Source: Parietaria judaica
Taxonomy: Eukaryota; Streptophyta; Magnoliopsida; Rosales; Urticaceae
DNA: 64,000 bases
Reading direction: 5' to 3'
Assembly (NCBI GenBank): GCA_954871525.1
Contig: OX940867.1
Span: forward strand, 18,701,343-18,765,342
A program made the position numbers and the translations under genes. Numbering within the stretch: the first letter of the stretch is position 1; the number at the start of each line of letters is the position of its first letter. Under the pieces are notes generated by a model. That model saw nothing but the letters and a program-made list of their open reading frames with translations. It ran no database searches and was not told where the DNA came from. Below are positions 29,410 through 41,476 of the stretch, in pieces.

Positions 29410-29997
29410 ATGGGTGAAATTGAGAGACTAATGAAAAAGGTGAACAAAGTAACGGCTCTTGCCACTCAAGCAATGGCAAGAGATAACAAACGAAAGACTG
29501 AATCAAAAGCTGAACCCGGAAGAAAAGAAAGAAAAGTTGGTTTATCTGCAATGTGCTTCCAATGTGGAACAAGGAAGAGAGTGCCAGGTCAGCTGCGATG
29601 CAGACTGCACATCAGTTCACAAAAGGGTAAGACCTTTTCTGAATACAAAATTAGTTTTTTATTGGAGATATTCAAATCTCAGATCCATAGATTAAAATTC
29701 TAAACATTGCAAACGTTTTTCTTTATAGAATTTGCTTCTGCTAAGAAGAAAAATGGAAATGGAGCTTTATGCATTGAATGCTGGCTCAAACCAAGAGCAA
29801 AGGGGCACACGATGTGCCGAGAACATCTGTGGGCTTGGAGAGGTAATGACTCTTCTGTTAACCCCGAAATTAGTTTTTTATTGGAGAGATTCAAATCTCA
29901 GATCCATAGATTAAAATACTAACGCTTGTTCATTTTCTTTTCAGGATTCAGCAGGAGCTCTGTTGATGAGAACTCAGCAGAGAACGAAAGCGGCTAG
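29410..29997 (+). CDS. Spliced cargo gene with duplicated CX2C-CX2H module
   Basis: Three exons, 29410-29626, 29729-29842 and 29945-29997, are joined by GT-AG introns in phase 1, giving 127 aa. Exon 1 has a basic helix-like start (MGEIERLMKKVNKVTALATQ), then CFQCGTRKRVPGQLRCRLH. Exon 2 has CIECWLKPRAKGHTMCREH. Both fit C-x2-C-x11-C-x2-H, a plausible zinc-binding unit. Exon 3 is a short acidic tail. Both introns share a ~55-bp segment (ATTAGTTTTTTATTGGAGA... and CAGATCCATAGATTAAAAT), so exon plus intron was duplicated. An upstream segment starting at 29289 (MSKAINVTDDEKDS) may belong to it but is out of frame. The family is not recognised; it is not a retroviral gag knuckle (CX2CX4HX4C). Confidence 0.5.
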
Positions 29998-30300
29998 TAC
30001 TCGACTGTCTCGAAGAAGGAAGCATGCTTTAAGTTTACATTCGATTTAAGTTTATTGTTATCACTAATTTTGCATTGTTAAGATCTCGATTTATTTTGGA
30101 TATTGATTGCATGAAATAATTCTTAATTAATAAAGTTTTTATATGTTTCGAATTATTTTACAATATCCAGATAAATATAGTGACAGTTATTTTTGTTTCA
30201 TCTATAGTCTTTAAATTGCTCTAATTGATTTAATTAAATCAAATATCATTTTTAATCATGATGGTTAATAGAGAATGAAATTAGAGGAAATTATTCACAA

Positions 30301-32064
30301 ATGAGATCTTGTGACAAAGTCACAACACCAATAACAGTGCCTGTTGTCGAAGAGAGTGCGGAAACCACGGTCCCAAATCAGAACCAAGGGGTACTCAGAC
30401 GTAGTGGGAGGTTCAAAAGACCTGTTGAGCACTACGAACATACCCAGTTGGAATTTTACCTAGCTGTTACAAACACTAGTGTTGAAGATCCCATAGGCTA
30501 TGAGCAACCTATGTTGGATCCTGATAAGGGAGAATGGCAGGAAGCCATGAACCAAGAAATAGAATTAATGGATTCTAATGAAGTCTGGGAACTTGTAAAC
30601 TTACCAGATGGCTTCAAAACCATTGGCTGTAAGTGGGTATACAAGCGAAAGAGAGGAGTGGATGGGAAGGTTGAAACCTTCAAGGCTAGACTAGTGGCTA
30701 AGGGTTTTACCCAAAGGGAAGGTATTGATTTCGATGAGACCTTCGCTCCAGTCGCTAAGTATAAGTCCATCCGGATTCTCATGGCCATAGCCTGTAGTCT
30801 CAATTATGAGATTTGGCAGATGGACGTCAAAACTGCCTTCCTAAATGGGTACATTGACGAGAACATCTATATGGACCAACCAGAAGGGTTCGTGCAGAAG
30901 GGTCAAGAAGGGAAAGTTTGCAGACTTCTCAAATCCATTTATGGATTGAAACAAGCTTCTAGATCCTGGAATCTAAGGTTTGATGAAACCATCAAATCCT
31001 ATGGATTCATACAGAACATCACTGAGGCATGCATATATAAACTCAATGATGAAACCGTGGAAATATTTCTTGTTCTATACGTCGACGATATTCTTCTCAT
31101 TGGAAACAGTGTGAAGAGGCTATCGGACGTGAAAGCGTGGCTATCTACGCAATTCCAAATGAAGGACATGGGAGAAGCCAGTTATGTTCTTAGGATCCGT
31201 ATCTTCAGGGATCGCAACAACAGGCTTCTAGCCTTATCACAAGCAGCTTACATTGATAAGGTGCTTGATCGTTTTGCAATGGCAAACTTCAAGGGAGGTA
31301 ATTTACCGACCAGGCATGGAGTGTTCCTTAACAAGAAGCAATGTCCTACTTCTCCGGAAGAGCAAGATGAGATGAGGAGAGTACCCTATGCTTCAGCAGT
31401 GGGAAGTCTGATGTACGCTACATAGTGTACTAGGCCAGACATCTGTTACGCTGTGGGAATTTTTAGCAGATACCAATCCAACCCTGGTATGGCTCACTGG
31501 ACAACAGTGAAGAACATTCTCAAGTATCTTCAGAGAACGAGAGACTATATGTTAGTGTTTTCAGGATCAGAACTGAATCCACTAGGTTACACTGATTCAG
31601 ACTTTATGTCTGATAAAGACGCGAGAAAATCGACGTCGGGAGCAGTGTTCACCCTTGCTGGTGGAGCGATATTCTGGAGAAGCGTAAAGCAATCCTGTAT
31701 CGCGGATTCCACAATGGAAGCTGAATACGTGGTAGCTTGTGAGGCAGCCATAGAATCAGTTTGGCTCAAGAATTTCTACATAGAGCTGGGAGTTGTTCCA
31801 GATGTAGATGGGCCCCATACACTATACTGTGACAACAGTGGTGCGGTGGCAAATTCTAAAGAGCCCAGAGACCATAACAAGGCAAAACATATAGAGAGAA
31901 AATACCATCTCATTAGAGAGATAGTACGTCGAGGCGATGTACGGGTTGTGAAAATAGCTTCGGAAGACAATCTGGCTGATCCATTCACCAAGACGTTGCC
32001 AGAGAAAATATTCAGGAGGCATCTGGAGAGTATGGGTCTGAAAGACATGGGTCATCTTCTTTAA
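30301..32064 (+). pseudogene. Copia reverse transcriptase-RNase H
   Basis: RT motifs are present in order: KWVYKRKR, KARLVAKGFTQREGIDF, FAPVAK, DVKTAFLNG, IYGLKQASR, YVDDIL. RNase H follows with TDSDFMSDKDARKS, STMEAEY and YCDNSGA and ends HLL-TAA near the PPT. One in-frame TAG (31423-31425) separates RT from RNase H; otherwise the frame is open. Upstream integrase, protease and gag are absent. The single lesion implies recent activity, or mobilisation by enzymes supplied in trans. Confidence 0.92.
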
Positions 32065-32065
32065 G

Positions 32066-32079
32066 TACAAGTGGGAGAT
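32066..32079 (+). other. Copia polypurine tract
   Basis: ACAAGTGGGAGAT directly precedes the 3' LTR and has the standard Copia form. Confidence 0.8.
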
Positions 32080-34775
32080 TGTTGGACATTTGTGTCCTTA
32101 AACAAGATATTTTATCCATTTGTAAAAGATTATGACAAGTCGTTGAATAAAGATGATACTTATTATGATAATCTTATTATAGTTTCTGGTAGAATAAAAT
32201 AGAATGTTTGATCCTTAGTTCATATAGGATGCAATTATGAATTATTATCACAACAGAGTCAATGTGAAGAAGAATTAATAATCATAATAAATGAACTTAA
32301 AATGTCCGTGACCTGATTAACTGGGTGGGAGCCCATTAATCGTACAAGGTCATTAATGTGACTAAGTGACAATCCTATTCTGGATTTTGTGTGTGTCACA
32401 CTCACTAGAAGTGCATTAAGTATGAAGTGTCTTCATACTGGACTGGACCTGACTTAAACTCCGGAAGTTATCATATAAGACCGTCACTGATAACTTGGAG
32501 TTGAGTCACTAGTAGATGATCAAATGGATATTCGATCTAAGTCCTGAGTGATCTTGAGTCTGAGCTGCTGGCTTGATTGTTCTTTGATTTAACCGTTAAA
32601 GAACACAATATATTACCGTTGTTCCCAACACTATTATTTTAGGAACATGATAGTCAGCAGTAAGGGTAGCTTGGTCATAGACATGGGCATCACACAACTC
32701 TCTTCAGAGTCATGATGATTCCCTTGATTGTCGGTGGTGAGAAGTGAGAGGTACCCGTGCGCAACTTATGAATCCAAACCATAAGTGGGTTACTCATAAT
32801 ATTACTGACTGAGTCAAGGATGAAAATGCAATGAGGGGCATAACGATAGAAATCGCCTGCTCGTGTGTGGATCATCAAGTGAAAGATCAATAACCCGAAT
32901 TTGATTGTATCAATGGACACCCTGCTGTTATAAAGGGTATAATATATACCGTATCACTAAAGAGTGCAGCCTCGGGTCTATAGTGGAATCACTTCGAGGT
33001 TTGACGAACAACTAGCAGTTCGTTGGAGCTTAAGTGATACGGGTCCATGGTCCCCAGGATAGCTCCGTAACGGATGATACGTACGTGATTAAAATACATT
33101 CTGGATAATTTTTAATCATTTGGCTTGACTTATAAAACTGAAAGGTTTGTGGCAGACGTCGGATAGTTTTATCATTAGCGTGGCAAAAGTACCATATTTT
33201 GGTACACGAAATTAACTGATAAAAGAAAGTTAGAATTTAGATTTTCTATCAGCACCATGTTGTTGGAAATTAAATTCTAAGTAACTTTGCTTTTTGAACC
33301 AAGTCATTTCGACTTACGGTTAGTGATTTATGGATTTTCTAAGTTTGTGATCGATTCGATAAACTTTGAAATTAAATCACATGTCACGAATTTAAATGAT
33401 GGTGTGGCACCATGACATTTTAATATGTGATATTGAGATCAGGAAATATTAATATAATTTAATTATTTGGATTTAATTATTAATATCTTATTAATAATTA
33501 ATTAATAATTAATACATTTATATTAATAAATAAAAATATATATTTAAATGTGTAAATTCGAATTAGGGTTTCATGATATGAAACCCTAGCTAATTCGAAT
33601 GGTATGATTTAGTCTTTCCATTGGATCATGATAAGTACCAAAAGTTTTGGTATTTTAGCAAATCCCTAAAATCATTTAATCCATTGGATCGGTTATGATT
33701 TAATATCAACCGATGGATTAGGATATTGATAAATTCGAAATTAATAACTTGGTGACCAAGTTTCATATTTCGAATTTGGTTAAATAATTATATCCGTTAG
33801 ATCGGTCTAAGATTTAATCTTTACCGTCGGATTGAAAATTAATTAATTATATATGTTAAGGTCGGATTTGGTCAAATCCATCCTCAACACAACTCGTGTC
33901 GTTTTGTCCGTAAACGACATGGGGAGAGGCGAGGAAGTTCATCACCCGAGGGGGATTATCCCCGAGGAGGAACATCCCCGAGGAAGAATACCCACGAGGA
34001 GACGCAGCCACGTGAAAGCAACCTGCAATGAAGCGTCCCATCGCACCCGACGAGGAATTTCATCATGATGTTTGTGCAGAGCCAAATGACCATTGATGAG
34101 ATGTGCATTTAATGAAACCGACCTACTCACTCGATGAGAACACCAGCGACGAGGCTCGCAGAGCCGAATGACGGCTGACGGGATGCGCATTTAATGAGGC
34201 GCACCTACCCATAACGGCAGCCTGCTCGGAAGTGACATAAAGCAAGGATCAACCATGCTGCCCTCAAATCACGCCAGAAAGCGAATGATTAAAGAGAAAA
34301 AGGCGGGAAGGATGCGAGGGAAAGGCATTGTAAACTCTATAAAAGGCAAAGATAAGCCTCATTTGTAAAGGTTCGGAAAAATAGAGAAAAAAGGCCCGGA
34401 AAGAGAGAAAGAAATCTTGTAATAGAAAAGGCTAAGGAAATAGAGAAAATTGATGTTCATGATCCTTCATCTGTCCAGCTATTCAACGGAAGAAAACCGA
34501 GCTCATTTTCGGAAAATATAATAAAACAGAGATATTCATCAATTATTGTTGTTTGTTTGTTATTTGGTGATTATCTTTGTGACTGGAAAAGGGTGGTGAA
34601 AATCGCCCTCTACAATATATATATTTATATTATTTTCGAATTATGGTTTATGGATAAATTCGAAATTGTTTTTATTAAATCTTTTAATATTTGATTTTAT
34701 CCTAAACTAATTTGATCCATTAGATCGGTTTAAAGATTTATCTCAACCGTTGGATCTAGATAATAATAATTCGAA

Positions 34776-34813
<38 letters not shown>

Positions 34814-35594
34814 TAATTCGAATTTATAAAGATAAGAAGATAAGATTGGATTTTTTATTTTATCCAAATCTTTTTTATTTAATTAAATCCCTAATTAATT
34901 ATATCCATTGGATTTAGATAAGATTAAATCTGGACCATTGGATTGAGATAATTAATTATATTTAATATATGAAATTCGAAAATTAGGGAGGGAATTTCTC
35001 CAATTCGGTTACGGTTTGAGCCTATAAATAGGAGGCTCATTCTACACATTTTACACACCTTTCCCCAGAAAAAAATTCGAACTCTCCCTCTCCTTTAGGG
35101 TCTGCGAATTTTCTCTCTGATCTCTCTTTTCTGGCTCGGCTTAGGAGACTATTTCTCCGGAAGCTTAAAAAGAACCATCAGTTTAAATTTTGCGACGGAG
35201 TCCTGCCGGCGAAGCCCACGCTTCGGTACGAGGATTCCAGGAGAATATCCCGGAAGATAACGGGAGTTTCCCTCAGCACCGGCGGAGCCCTGCCCGATTC
35301 AGAACGCGCAGCCGGAAGTCGTCAATAGAGGTACGGCCTTATGCATTGGGTTAATAAATGCAACCATGCTTTCTATTTATTTCCTATTATGACTAGATTA
35401 TTAATAATGATTTATGAATATTAAATTACATAATATTTATCAGATCTTGTTAAATGGTTATTATTATCCGATATCCGGACCGTTGGACGGATAACAAGTT
35501 ATTCCGCTTTAAATTAATTTTTAAATGTTACCCGGACGGTTCGGAGGTACAATTCGTGATAATTTTCATGGAATCCGAGACGTGATTTACAACA
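32080..35594 (+). repeat. 3' LTR of the Copia element, split by a solo LTR
   Basis: It starts TGTTGGACATTTGTGTCC and ends GATTTACAACA. Without the insert at 33854-34614 and its 5-bp TSD it is about 2749 bp, close to the 2736-bp 5' LTR. A TA microsatellite at ~34781-34811 is longer than in the 5' LTR. Confidence 0.95.
33854..34614 (+). mobile_element. Solo LTR (761 bp) of the F-box-carrier family
   Basis: TGTTAAGGTCGG...GCCCTCTACA is flanked by ATATA (33849-33853, 34615-34619). It aligns end to end with the reverse complement of 6685-7434, including the CTCTATAAAAGGC TATA box. It sits inside a Copia 3' LTR; the matching position in the 5' LTR is empty, which confirms the borders. It is the youngest detectable layer of the Gypsy nest. 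Confidence 0.95.
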
Positions 35595-35599
35595 TAAGG

Positions 35600-36140
35600 A
35601 TATTCCTAGGCCTGCAGAGAAGTTTTTGAATTTGTTCGAGATGAATTGTGGACCGTTATCTGCTATGATTTCCTTGGGGAGACCAAATCTACAGACGATG
35701 TCCTTCCATACGAATTTTTCCACGTCGGTGTCCTTGATGAGAACGTATGCTTTTGCCTCTACCCACTTTTGTGAAGTAGTCGGTGGCAATCAGGAGGAAC
35801 CTTGTTAGTCCTTTTGCGGCCGATATAGGTCCTACGATGTCCATTGACTACTTCATGAAGGGATACAGCACCGTGATGGAGGAATGTTTTAGAGCTGATT
35901 GCTTGATGACGGGAGCATTTTTTTGGCATGCGTCTTATTTTCTAACGTGAGACTCGCTGTCTTCCAACATGGTTGGCCAGAATAAGCCTCGTCATTTTAT
36001 TTTGTTTGCGAGCAACCTGCCACTGGAGTGGTTCCCACATGTTCCCTTGTGTACCTCGCGAAGTGCATTTACCGCCTCTTCGTTCCCAAGGCATTTCAGG
36101 TATGGTCCCCTGAAACTCCTTTTGTACAGTGATTCGTTGA
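35600..36140 (-). pseudogene. Gypsy integrase, N-terminal part
   Basis: Degenerate frames encode an H2C2-type region (EVHKGTCGNHSSG) and the first part of the DDE core (DIVCRFGLPKEIIADNGPQF) up to GLGISL, where the Copia TSD begins. The catalytic Asp of DNGPQF is kept. Several stops and frame changes are present. Confidence 0.8.
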
Positions 36141-37130
36141 TCATGCAGAATCTCGAGCTCTTGGCTTTGATTTTTCTAGCTTCTTGGCGATCTCAAAGCG
36201 TTTCTCCATCTCTATGGGAGTTCTCCAGTAGTCATCTTGGAGCTTGATGATGTTTATGCTAAAATCGATGCTTGGTGCGTCTATGGATTCTACCGGGATG
36301 ATTCTTTTTACCTCGGGATCCGAGGTATATGCTAGCCCTGCAAGGGTGTCAGCCTGGGCATTTTCACTTCGTGGGATTTGGATGACCTCGACCTCGTTGA
36401 ATGAGCTTATTAGTTGTTGGACAACTTTTAGGTAGGCGTTCATCCTTGGATTATTGGCCTCGTACTCTCCCATTATTTGGCTTGTCATGAGTTTTGAGTC
36501 GGAGTGCGCTTTTACCCGTGATGCCCTGACAGCTCTTGCGAGCTTTAAGCCGGTTATGAGCGCTTTGTATTCCGCCTCGTTATTCAAGGCTTTGAACTTC
36601 AACCGAAATGATTGCTCTATTACCTCGCCACTTGGTGATACAAGGTGGATTCCTGCTCCCGATCCTTCTTGGTTTGACGATCCGTCCACCTTTAGGATCC
36701 ATACTTCGTCCAGAGATCTTCCTTCGGGCTGATCCTTGGGTAGTTCTACTAGGAAATCAGCTAGGACTTGTGATTTAGCACACGTTCGACACCTGTATTC
36801 CATGTCGAACTCGCTTAATTCGACAACCCACTTTGTCAACCTTCCGAATTGGTTTGGACTGTGGAGTACGGTCCGTAGTGGTTGTAAAGTCATTACCACG
36901 ATCGTATGAGCTTGGAAATATGGTCTCAGTTTCCTTGCTGACGTTATGAGCGCCAGTGCGAGCTTCTCCAATGCGGGATATCGTGTTTCGACATCTTCTA
37001 GATATTTGCTCGTGTAGAAAATTGGTTATTGATCGTCTCGATCTTCTCTCACTAGCACACTGCTGACTGCGAAGCTGGTTACAGCGGGGTAGATGAACAG
37101 GGGTTCGCCAGTAATTGGGTTAACCAATAT
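36141..37130 (-). pseudogene. Gypsy RNase H, apparently two modules
   Basis: The first part (FIYPAV..., YTSKYLEDVETRYPALEKLAL, to PLRTVLHSPNQFGRLTKW) is the RNase H attached to RT. After a linker with ADFLVELP a second RNase H-like module starts (WILKVDGSSNQEGSGAGIHL, NNEAEYKALITGL, AHSDSKLMTSQI, RSENAQADTLAGLA). A second, 'archaeal-type' RNase H is a known hallmark of Tat-lineage elements. Two in-frame stops lie near 37027 and 37158. Confidence 0.82.
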
Positions 37131-38280
37131 CGGCGGGGTGGAGAGATATCTCTTGAGATCTTAAAATTCTTGCTCGCACTCCGGGGTCCATTCGAACTTC
37201 TTGTTCCCTTTCAACATTTTGTAGAAAGGGAGACACTTGTCCGTTGACCTTGAGATGAATCGATTCAAGGCGGCTATTCTTCCGGTGAGTCTTTGGACTT
37301 CCCTGATGTTCTGAGGTGATGGCATGTTTATCAGTGCTCCGATTTGTTCCGGATTTGCCTCGATACCTCGTTGGGTTACCAGATAGCCTAAGAATTTGCC
37401 GGAGGATACCCCGAACGAGCATTTAGATGGGTTGAGCTTCATTTGATACTTTCTGAGTACCTCTAAGCATTGCTCGAGGTGAGCGATGTGATCCCCCGAG
37501 TGCTTTGACTTTACTGGCATATCGTCAATATAAACCTCCACATTTTTTCCAAGGTGTTTCGAGAACATTTTGTTGACAAGTTTTTGGTTAGTCGCTCCGG
37601 CATTCTTTAGGCCGAATGACATCACTTTCTAGCAGTAGATACCTCGTTCGGTTATGAAGGCCGTTTTTTCTTGGTCGTCGGGGTGCATTAGTATTTGGTT
37701 GTACCCCGAGAAGGCATCCAGGAAGGACAACAGCTTGTGTCCGCATGTCACCTCGACTAGTCTGTCAATGTGGGGAAGTGGAAAGCTTTCTTTTGGACAA
37801 GCTTTATTCAGGTCTGTAAAATTGATACATACCCTCCATTATCGCTCTTCTTTTTCACCACCACGGTGTTAGCCAACCAATCTGGATATTTCACCTCGCG
37901 AATTGATCCTACTTGGAATAGTCTTTGGACCTCGTCATTTACAGCTTGGGACCGTTCGGGGGCTAACTTTCTTTGCTTTTGCTTTATGGGCTGAAAGCTA
38001 GGGTCGACATTTAGCTGGTGGGATATGATCTCGAGATCGATTCCCGGCATGTCTTCATGTGACCATGCGAAGCACTCTTTGTTCTTTTTGAGGAACTTGA
38101 TGAGCTCTTTCCGCGTTTTGCCCTTGAGTTCGGTTCCTATACCAATCGTGTGCTCAAGGTTTCCTTCGTCGATAGACACTTGTTTGACCATTTCGAGTGT
38201 TGGCGAGTCGTTTTCCAAGGTGATTCGAACTTCGTTCACCTCGGTTTCCTTTGATTGCTATATGCGCTGTGTTCCGTGCT
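37131..38280 (-). pseudogene. Gypsy reverse transcriptase
   Basis: N-terminal acidic region, then WSHEDMPGID, the RKLAPER...VNDEVQRLF block, PDWLANTVVVKKKS, MSFGLKNAGAT and the catalytic VYIDDMPVKS, followed by LNPSKCSFGV and GKFLGYLVTQRGIEANPEQI. A TAG at 37628-37630 and frame breaks around 37800 interrupt it. The YIDD box itself is intact. Confidence 0.9.
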
Positions 38281-38760
38281 CTACTTTGCGAGCAGGAAGC
38301 TCGACATGTAGCATCTCCTTGACATGGCTTGGTCACCTCTTATCTCTTTTATTCCCTCTTCGGAAGGGAACTTCAAGCTTTGGTGGTACGTTGATGGTAC
38401 TGCTTTCATTGCATGTATCCATGGTCTTCCTAGTATGACGTTGTATGGGGAAGGACAGTCGATCACCAGGAACTTAGTGGAAAGATTTACCCTACCTGCC
38501 AGCACAGGGAGTTTGATTTCCCCGATTGTGTTAATAGAATGGCCGCTGAATATGGTCAGGGGAATTGGTTCCTTATCAAAAAATTTGACTTTAATTTTCA
38601 TCTGACATAGTGTTGATAAGAATATTACGTCGATCGAACTGCCGTTGTCAATGAGGATCCTTTTTGTTGCCCAATTATTTACATTTAGGGATACCACCAG
38701 GGCGTCGTCGTGTGGTCCGGCAAGTTGCCTTGCATCATTTTCTTTGAAAATGATTAGAGC
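38281..38760 (-). pseudogene. Gypsy aspartic protease
   Basis: It contains ILIDNGSSIDVIF, the D-x-G-S retropepsin motif with Asn in place of the usual Thr/Ser, and NVILGRPWIHAMKAVPSTYH, the conserved ILGR segment that follows it. It lies between the gag and RT frames as in other Tat-like elements. Confidence 0.85.
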
Positions 38761-40726
38761 TTCAGGACCTAGGATCGGTTGACGAGCTGAGCTCGTATGG
38801 ATTTTTCTTTGATGGGCCTTGATCGAGTTGATCGTTGGTTTGCATTACTGCGATCCTCCCATTATGACGTCGATGACCTGTGGCACTTTCTGCTGATTGG
38901 GGCCTTCGACCTTGTTTATCTGTTTTCCCTTCTTTTCTGAAGGTGAATTTGGGACCTCGCTGCGGGGATATTGATCTCACCTCTTCTGGTGCTTCCTCTT
39001 TTTGGAGCCTGCGGAGTCGTCCCTTATTGCCTCGTCTCCTTGTAGTTTTGGATTGAGGGCTTCAATGTCGAGGTCTTTTATTTCACCTCGTTCGAATCGC
39101 TCAGCTAACGCCATTTGGAATTTTTGGCAGGCGATGGTCGCATGGCCGTAGACCTTGTGGAATTTGCAATATGCCTTAGGGTCCTTAGGCGATGGGTCGT
39201 TCTACTGTGCGTTTTCGTATGAGGCATTTACTTCGTTGGTCTCGGAGTTCATCACGTACCCTGGGCGATTGCCACCTCGTTAGGTATTGCCAACGCTGTG
39301 ACCACCTCACGGGTTGCCATTCCCTCTTTGCTAGTTGTGGTCTCGAGACGGTCTCGCTTGGAACTGTGGCTTTGGGGCCACAGGTGCCGGGTCAAACCTT
39401 GCTGCTAGGGCAGCTCATTCTTCTTCTACCCTGATTCAATTATTTCCGCGGTGCATCACGTCTTTGATTGACGTATAGCGATTTATGCAAATGTCTTGCC
39501 TAAACTTAAAATTTGTACCAAATTCCCGAGGTGAGTGCCGCGATTACCGTTTCATCACTCACCCCGGTGAGGCGGGATAATACGTCTTTGAACCTGGAGA
39601 TAAAGTTACGAAGTGGTTCATCATTTAGCTGTTGCAAGGCATACAATTGGGCCACTTTCGTTTTTGTCTCCATGAACATTGAGAAATGCTTTAGGAAAGC
39701 CGTTGTCAACTGATCAAATGAGCTGACTGAATAAGGTTCTAGCTTGGGGAACTAGTCGAGGGCGGTTCATACGAGGTGCTCGGCGAAGATCTGGCATTGT
39801 CCAGCATCTCGTTGTGCTGGCCCGAGGTTTGCTTTGGCCATTGCTCTTGGGTCCGTCTTCCCGTCATAGCGGGGGATATTCACCCTTCCAATGTCTCTGA
39901 TTATCACGTCAGTGATCTGAGACATGAAAGGGGTGCACATCGATTCCCTGACGAGGCGGTCGATCTCGGGGGCAGCCGAGGTGGCCTTATGGACCTTTGA
40001 ATTCACCGCTTTTACTTTGGTGCGGAATTCTTTGACGCTATCATTTAGCTTCCTCAGCCATGCTTGGAATGACTGATTGAGGTGTATGAGGAAATTCACG
40101 TCGTCTACACCTCCTAAGTTTGTTGGTGGGGATGCTTCACCGCGGTGTCCCCAACCCGGATGTATCTCAGCCTTGGGGGTGGTGGAGGTGGCATTCTGTT
40201 TGTCGTATCTGGCACCATGTCCTGCTTGGCCGGAGTTCGGAAATCGGAGTCTCTTTCGGTGACTCCATCTTCATTTGTGAGTGGCCTCGGGCCTGAATTT
40301 AAGTTTTCCCTGGGGTGCGTGTCCAGCATTGGGCTATCCACGATCTCGTGTTGGGGTGGTGTTACTCGTGCTTGCAGACGCGGTGTTTCTCATCTCGTTG
40401 GATCCGAGAGTTTCCTGTGATTCTGAGAAATCGAGGATCCTTCCTGGAATCACGTTTCGGCGAGGTGCGGCGGAGAACTGGGCACAAATTGAGCCCATTA
40501 CCTCCGTCAAAGTTCCTTCGATCCGGGATAGGTTCGAATTCAGGTCTTCAAACTTCTTTTGGAATTCCTTGTTCGTCTCATTTCCCTTTTCGATTTGTTT
40601 CAGGATGGTTTCCATCATTGCCTTCACAGCAGGGTTTTGCGGCTGGGGAACCGGATTGACCTCAGGCTGATTTGCTGGAGTTGCTCCAACGGGGTCAGAT
40701 GTTTTCCAAGAGCCAGTGCCTGCCAT
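38761..40726 (-). pseudogene. Gypsy gag
   Basis: It starts MAGTGSWKTSDPVGATPANQ (40726). Then follow a short coiled coil, a proline tract, the VNIPRYDGKTDP motif, the Retrotrans_gag core (FLKHFSMFMETKTKVAQLYA, LRNFISRF) and a nucleocapsid-like YCKFHKVYGHATIAC (near 39150). It is broken into at least five frames by stops and small shifts (for example near 40335, 40115, 39767 and 39505). Confidence 0.85.
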
Positions 40727-40778
40727 TTTCAGCTTGAAGAGTGGATACGCTTAGTGTAGGAATGAATTGATTTTTCTC

Positions 40779-40796
40779 CCACAAACGGCGCTAAAC
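40779..40796 (-). other. Gypsy primer-binding site
   Basis: The minus strand reads GTTTAGCGCCGTTTGTGG immediately inside the 5' LTR. This is close to the TTTGGCGCCGTTTGTGGG PBS common in Tat-like elements. Confidence 0.8.
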
Positions 40797-41471
40797 TGTT
40801 GATGCGAATAATCACGATCAACTGTCCCGAACTGATAACACCTCGATACAATGTAGAAGATGGTGGATCTCAATGATTCGTAGTGAATCCACTTCTTTGA
40901 GAATGGAGAAGATAATGAACAGCAAGTAAATTGAAGAGTAAACATGAAAAAAGTATTATTGCTTAATAACGGAGTGAGTACAAAGTGTAATTGCGTAGAA
41001 AATTGTGTAGAAGAGTTTGTGTCCCCCTCGCTATTACATCGTAAGCCTATTTCTAGTCTAGAATACAACGTATATTTCCCTGAATACATGCAACAGCTAT
41101 ATGACCGGGCTCCTCTCCTTATGCTCGGCTCTGGATGCCACGTGTAAAGCTAATCTCGTGGTACTTGGTCTTTATCGACGTGGCAGCAACTTGAGTTGGT
41201 CGGCAAGGGAGGTATCCGCCTAGTCTTGTGGGTTGTTCGGTCTTCGTGGACTGATCCGTGGAACTTGGGAAGCTTGGTCTTGAATGGGCTTTTTCTTGGT
41301 GAAGTAGGCCCATTACGTTGTAGAGGTCCATGTAGTGCATATAGGGAGTACGTTCTTTACTGTCGTTTGCTCAGTTAAGTCGTATCGGGATGCTAGCTGA
41401 GCTTGATGTCGTATGTCATCCTGAGGTCGCATGACTGTCGTTTTTTGAAGGGACGAAGTCCCACATCAACA
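40797..41471 (-). repeat. 5' LTR of the Gypsy element (675 bp)
   Basis: Partner of 19538-20212 and the same length. The PBS lies to its left on the plus strand, which makes this the 5' LTR. It is followed by the TSD ACAAA (41472-41476). Confidence 0.95.
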
Positions 41472-41476
41472 ACAAA

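Larger units (their letters stand above)
24681..35594 (+). mobile_element. Ty1/Copia retrotransposon with long LTRs and reduced pol
   Basis: LTRs 24681-27416 and 32080-35594 (the latter with a 761-bp solo LTR inside) are flanked by a perfect TSD TAAGG (24676-24680, 35595-35599). The internal region is only 4.7 kb. It has a PBS, a GC-rich island, non-coding repeats, a spliced gene with two CX2C/CX2H modules, and an RT-RNase H ORF. No gag, protease or integrase was recognised. The two LTRs are far more similar to each other than the host Gypsy LTRs are, so insertion is younger. It splits the Gypsy integrase between codons for GLGISL and NTSSPRY. Confidence 0.93.
19538..41471 (-). mobile_element. 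Ty3/Gypsy (Tat-like) retrotransposon, interrupted
   Basis: It is bounded by two 675-bp LTRs and the 5-bp TSD ACAAA (19533-19537 and 41472-41476). Order on the minus strand: 5' LTR (right), PBS, gag, protease, RT, RNase H, integrase, a gene in antisense, PPT, 3' LTR. The RNase H region spans an apparent double module, and an antisense gene lies before the 3' LTR, both characters of Tat-lineage elements. It is interrupted by a Copia element in the integrase and by a solo LTR in the antisense gene's intron. Without these inserts it is about 10.1 kb. Many stops and frameshifts, and visibly diverged LTRs, make it the oldest layer of the nest. Confidence 0.93.
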
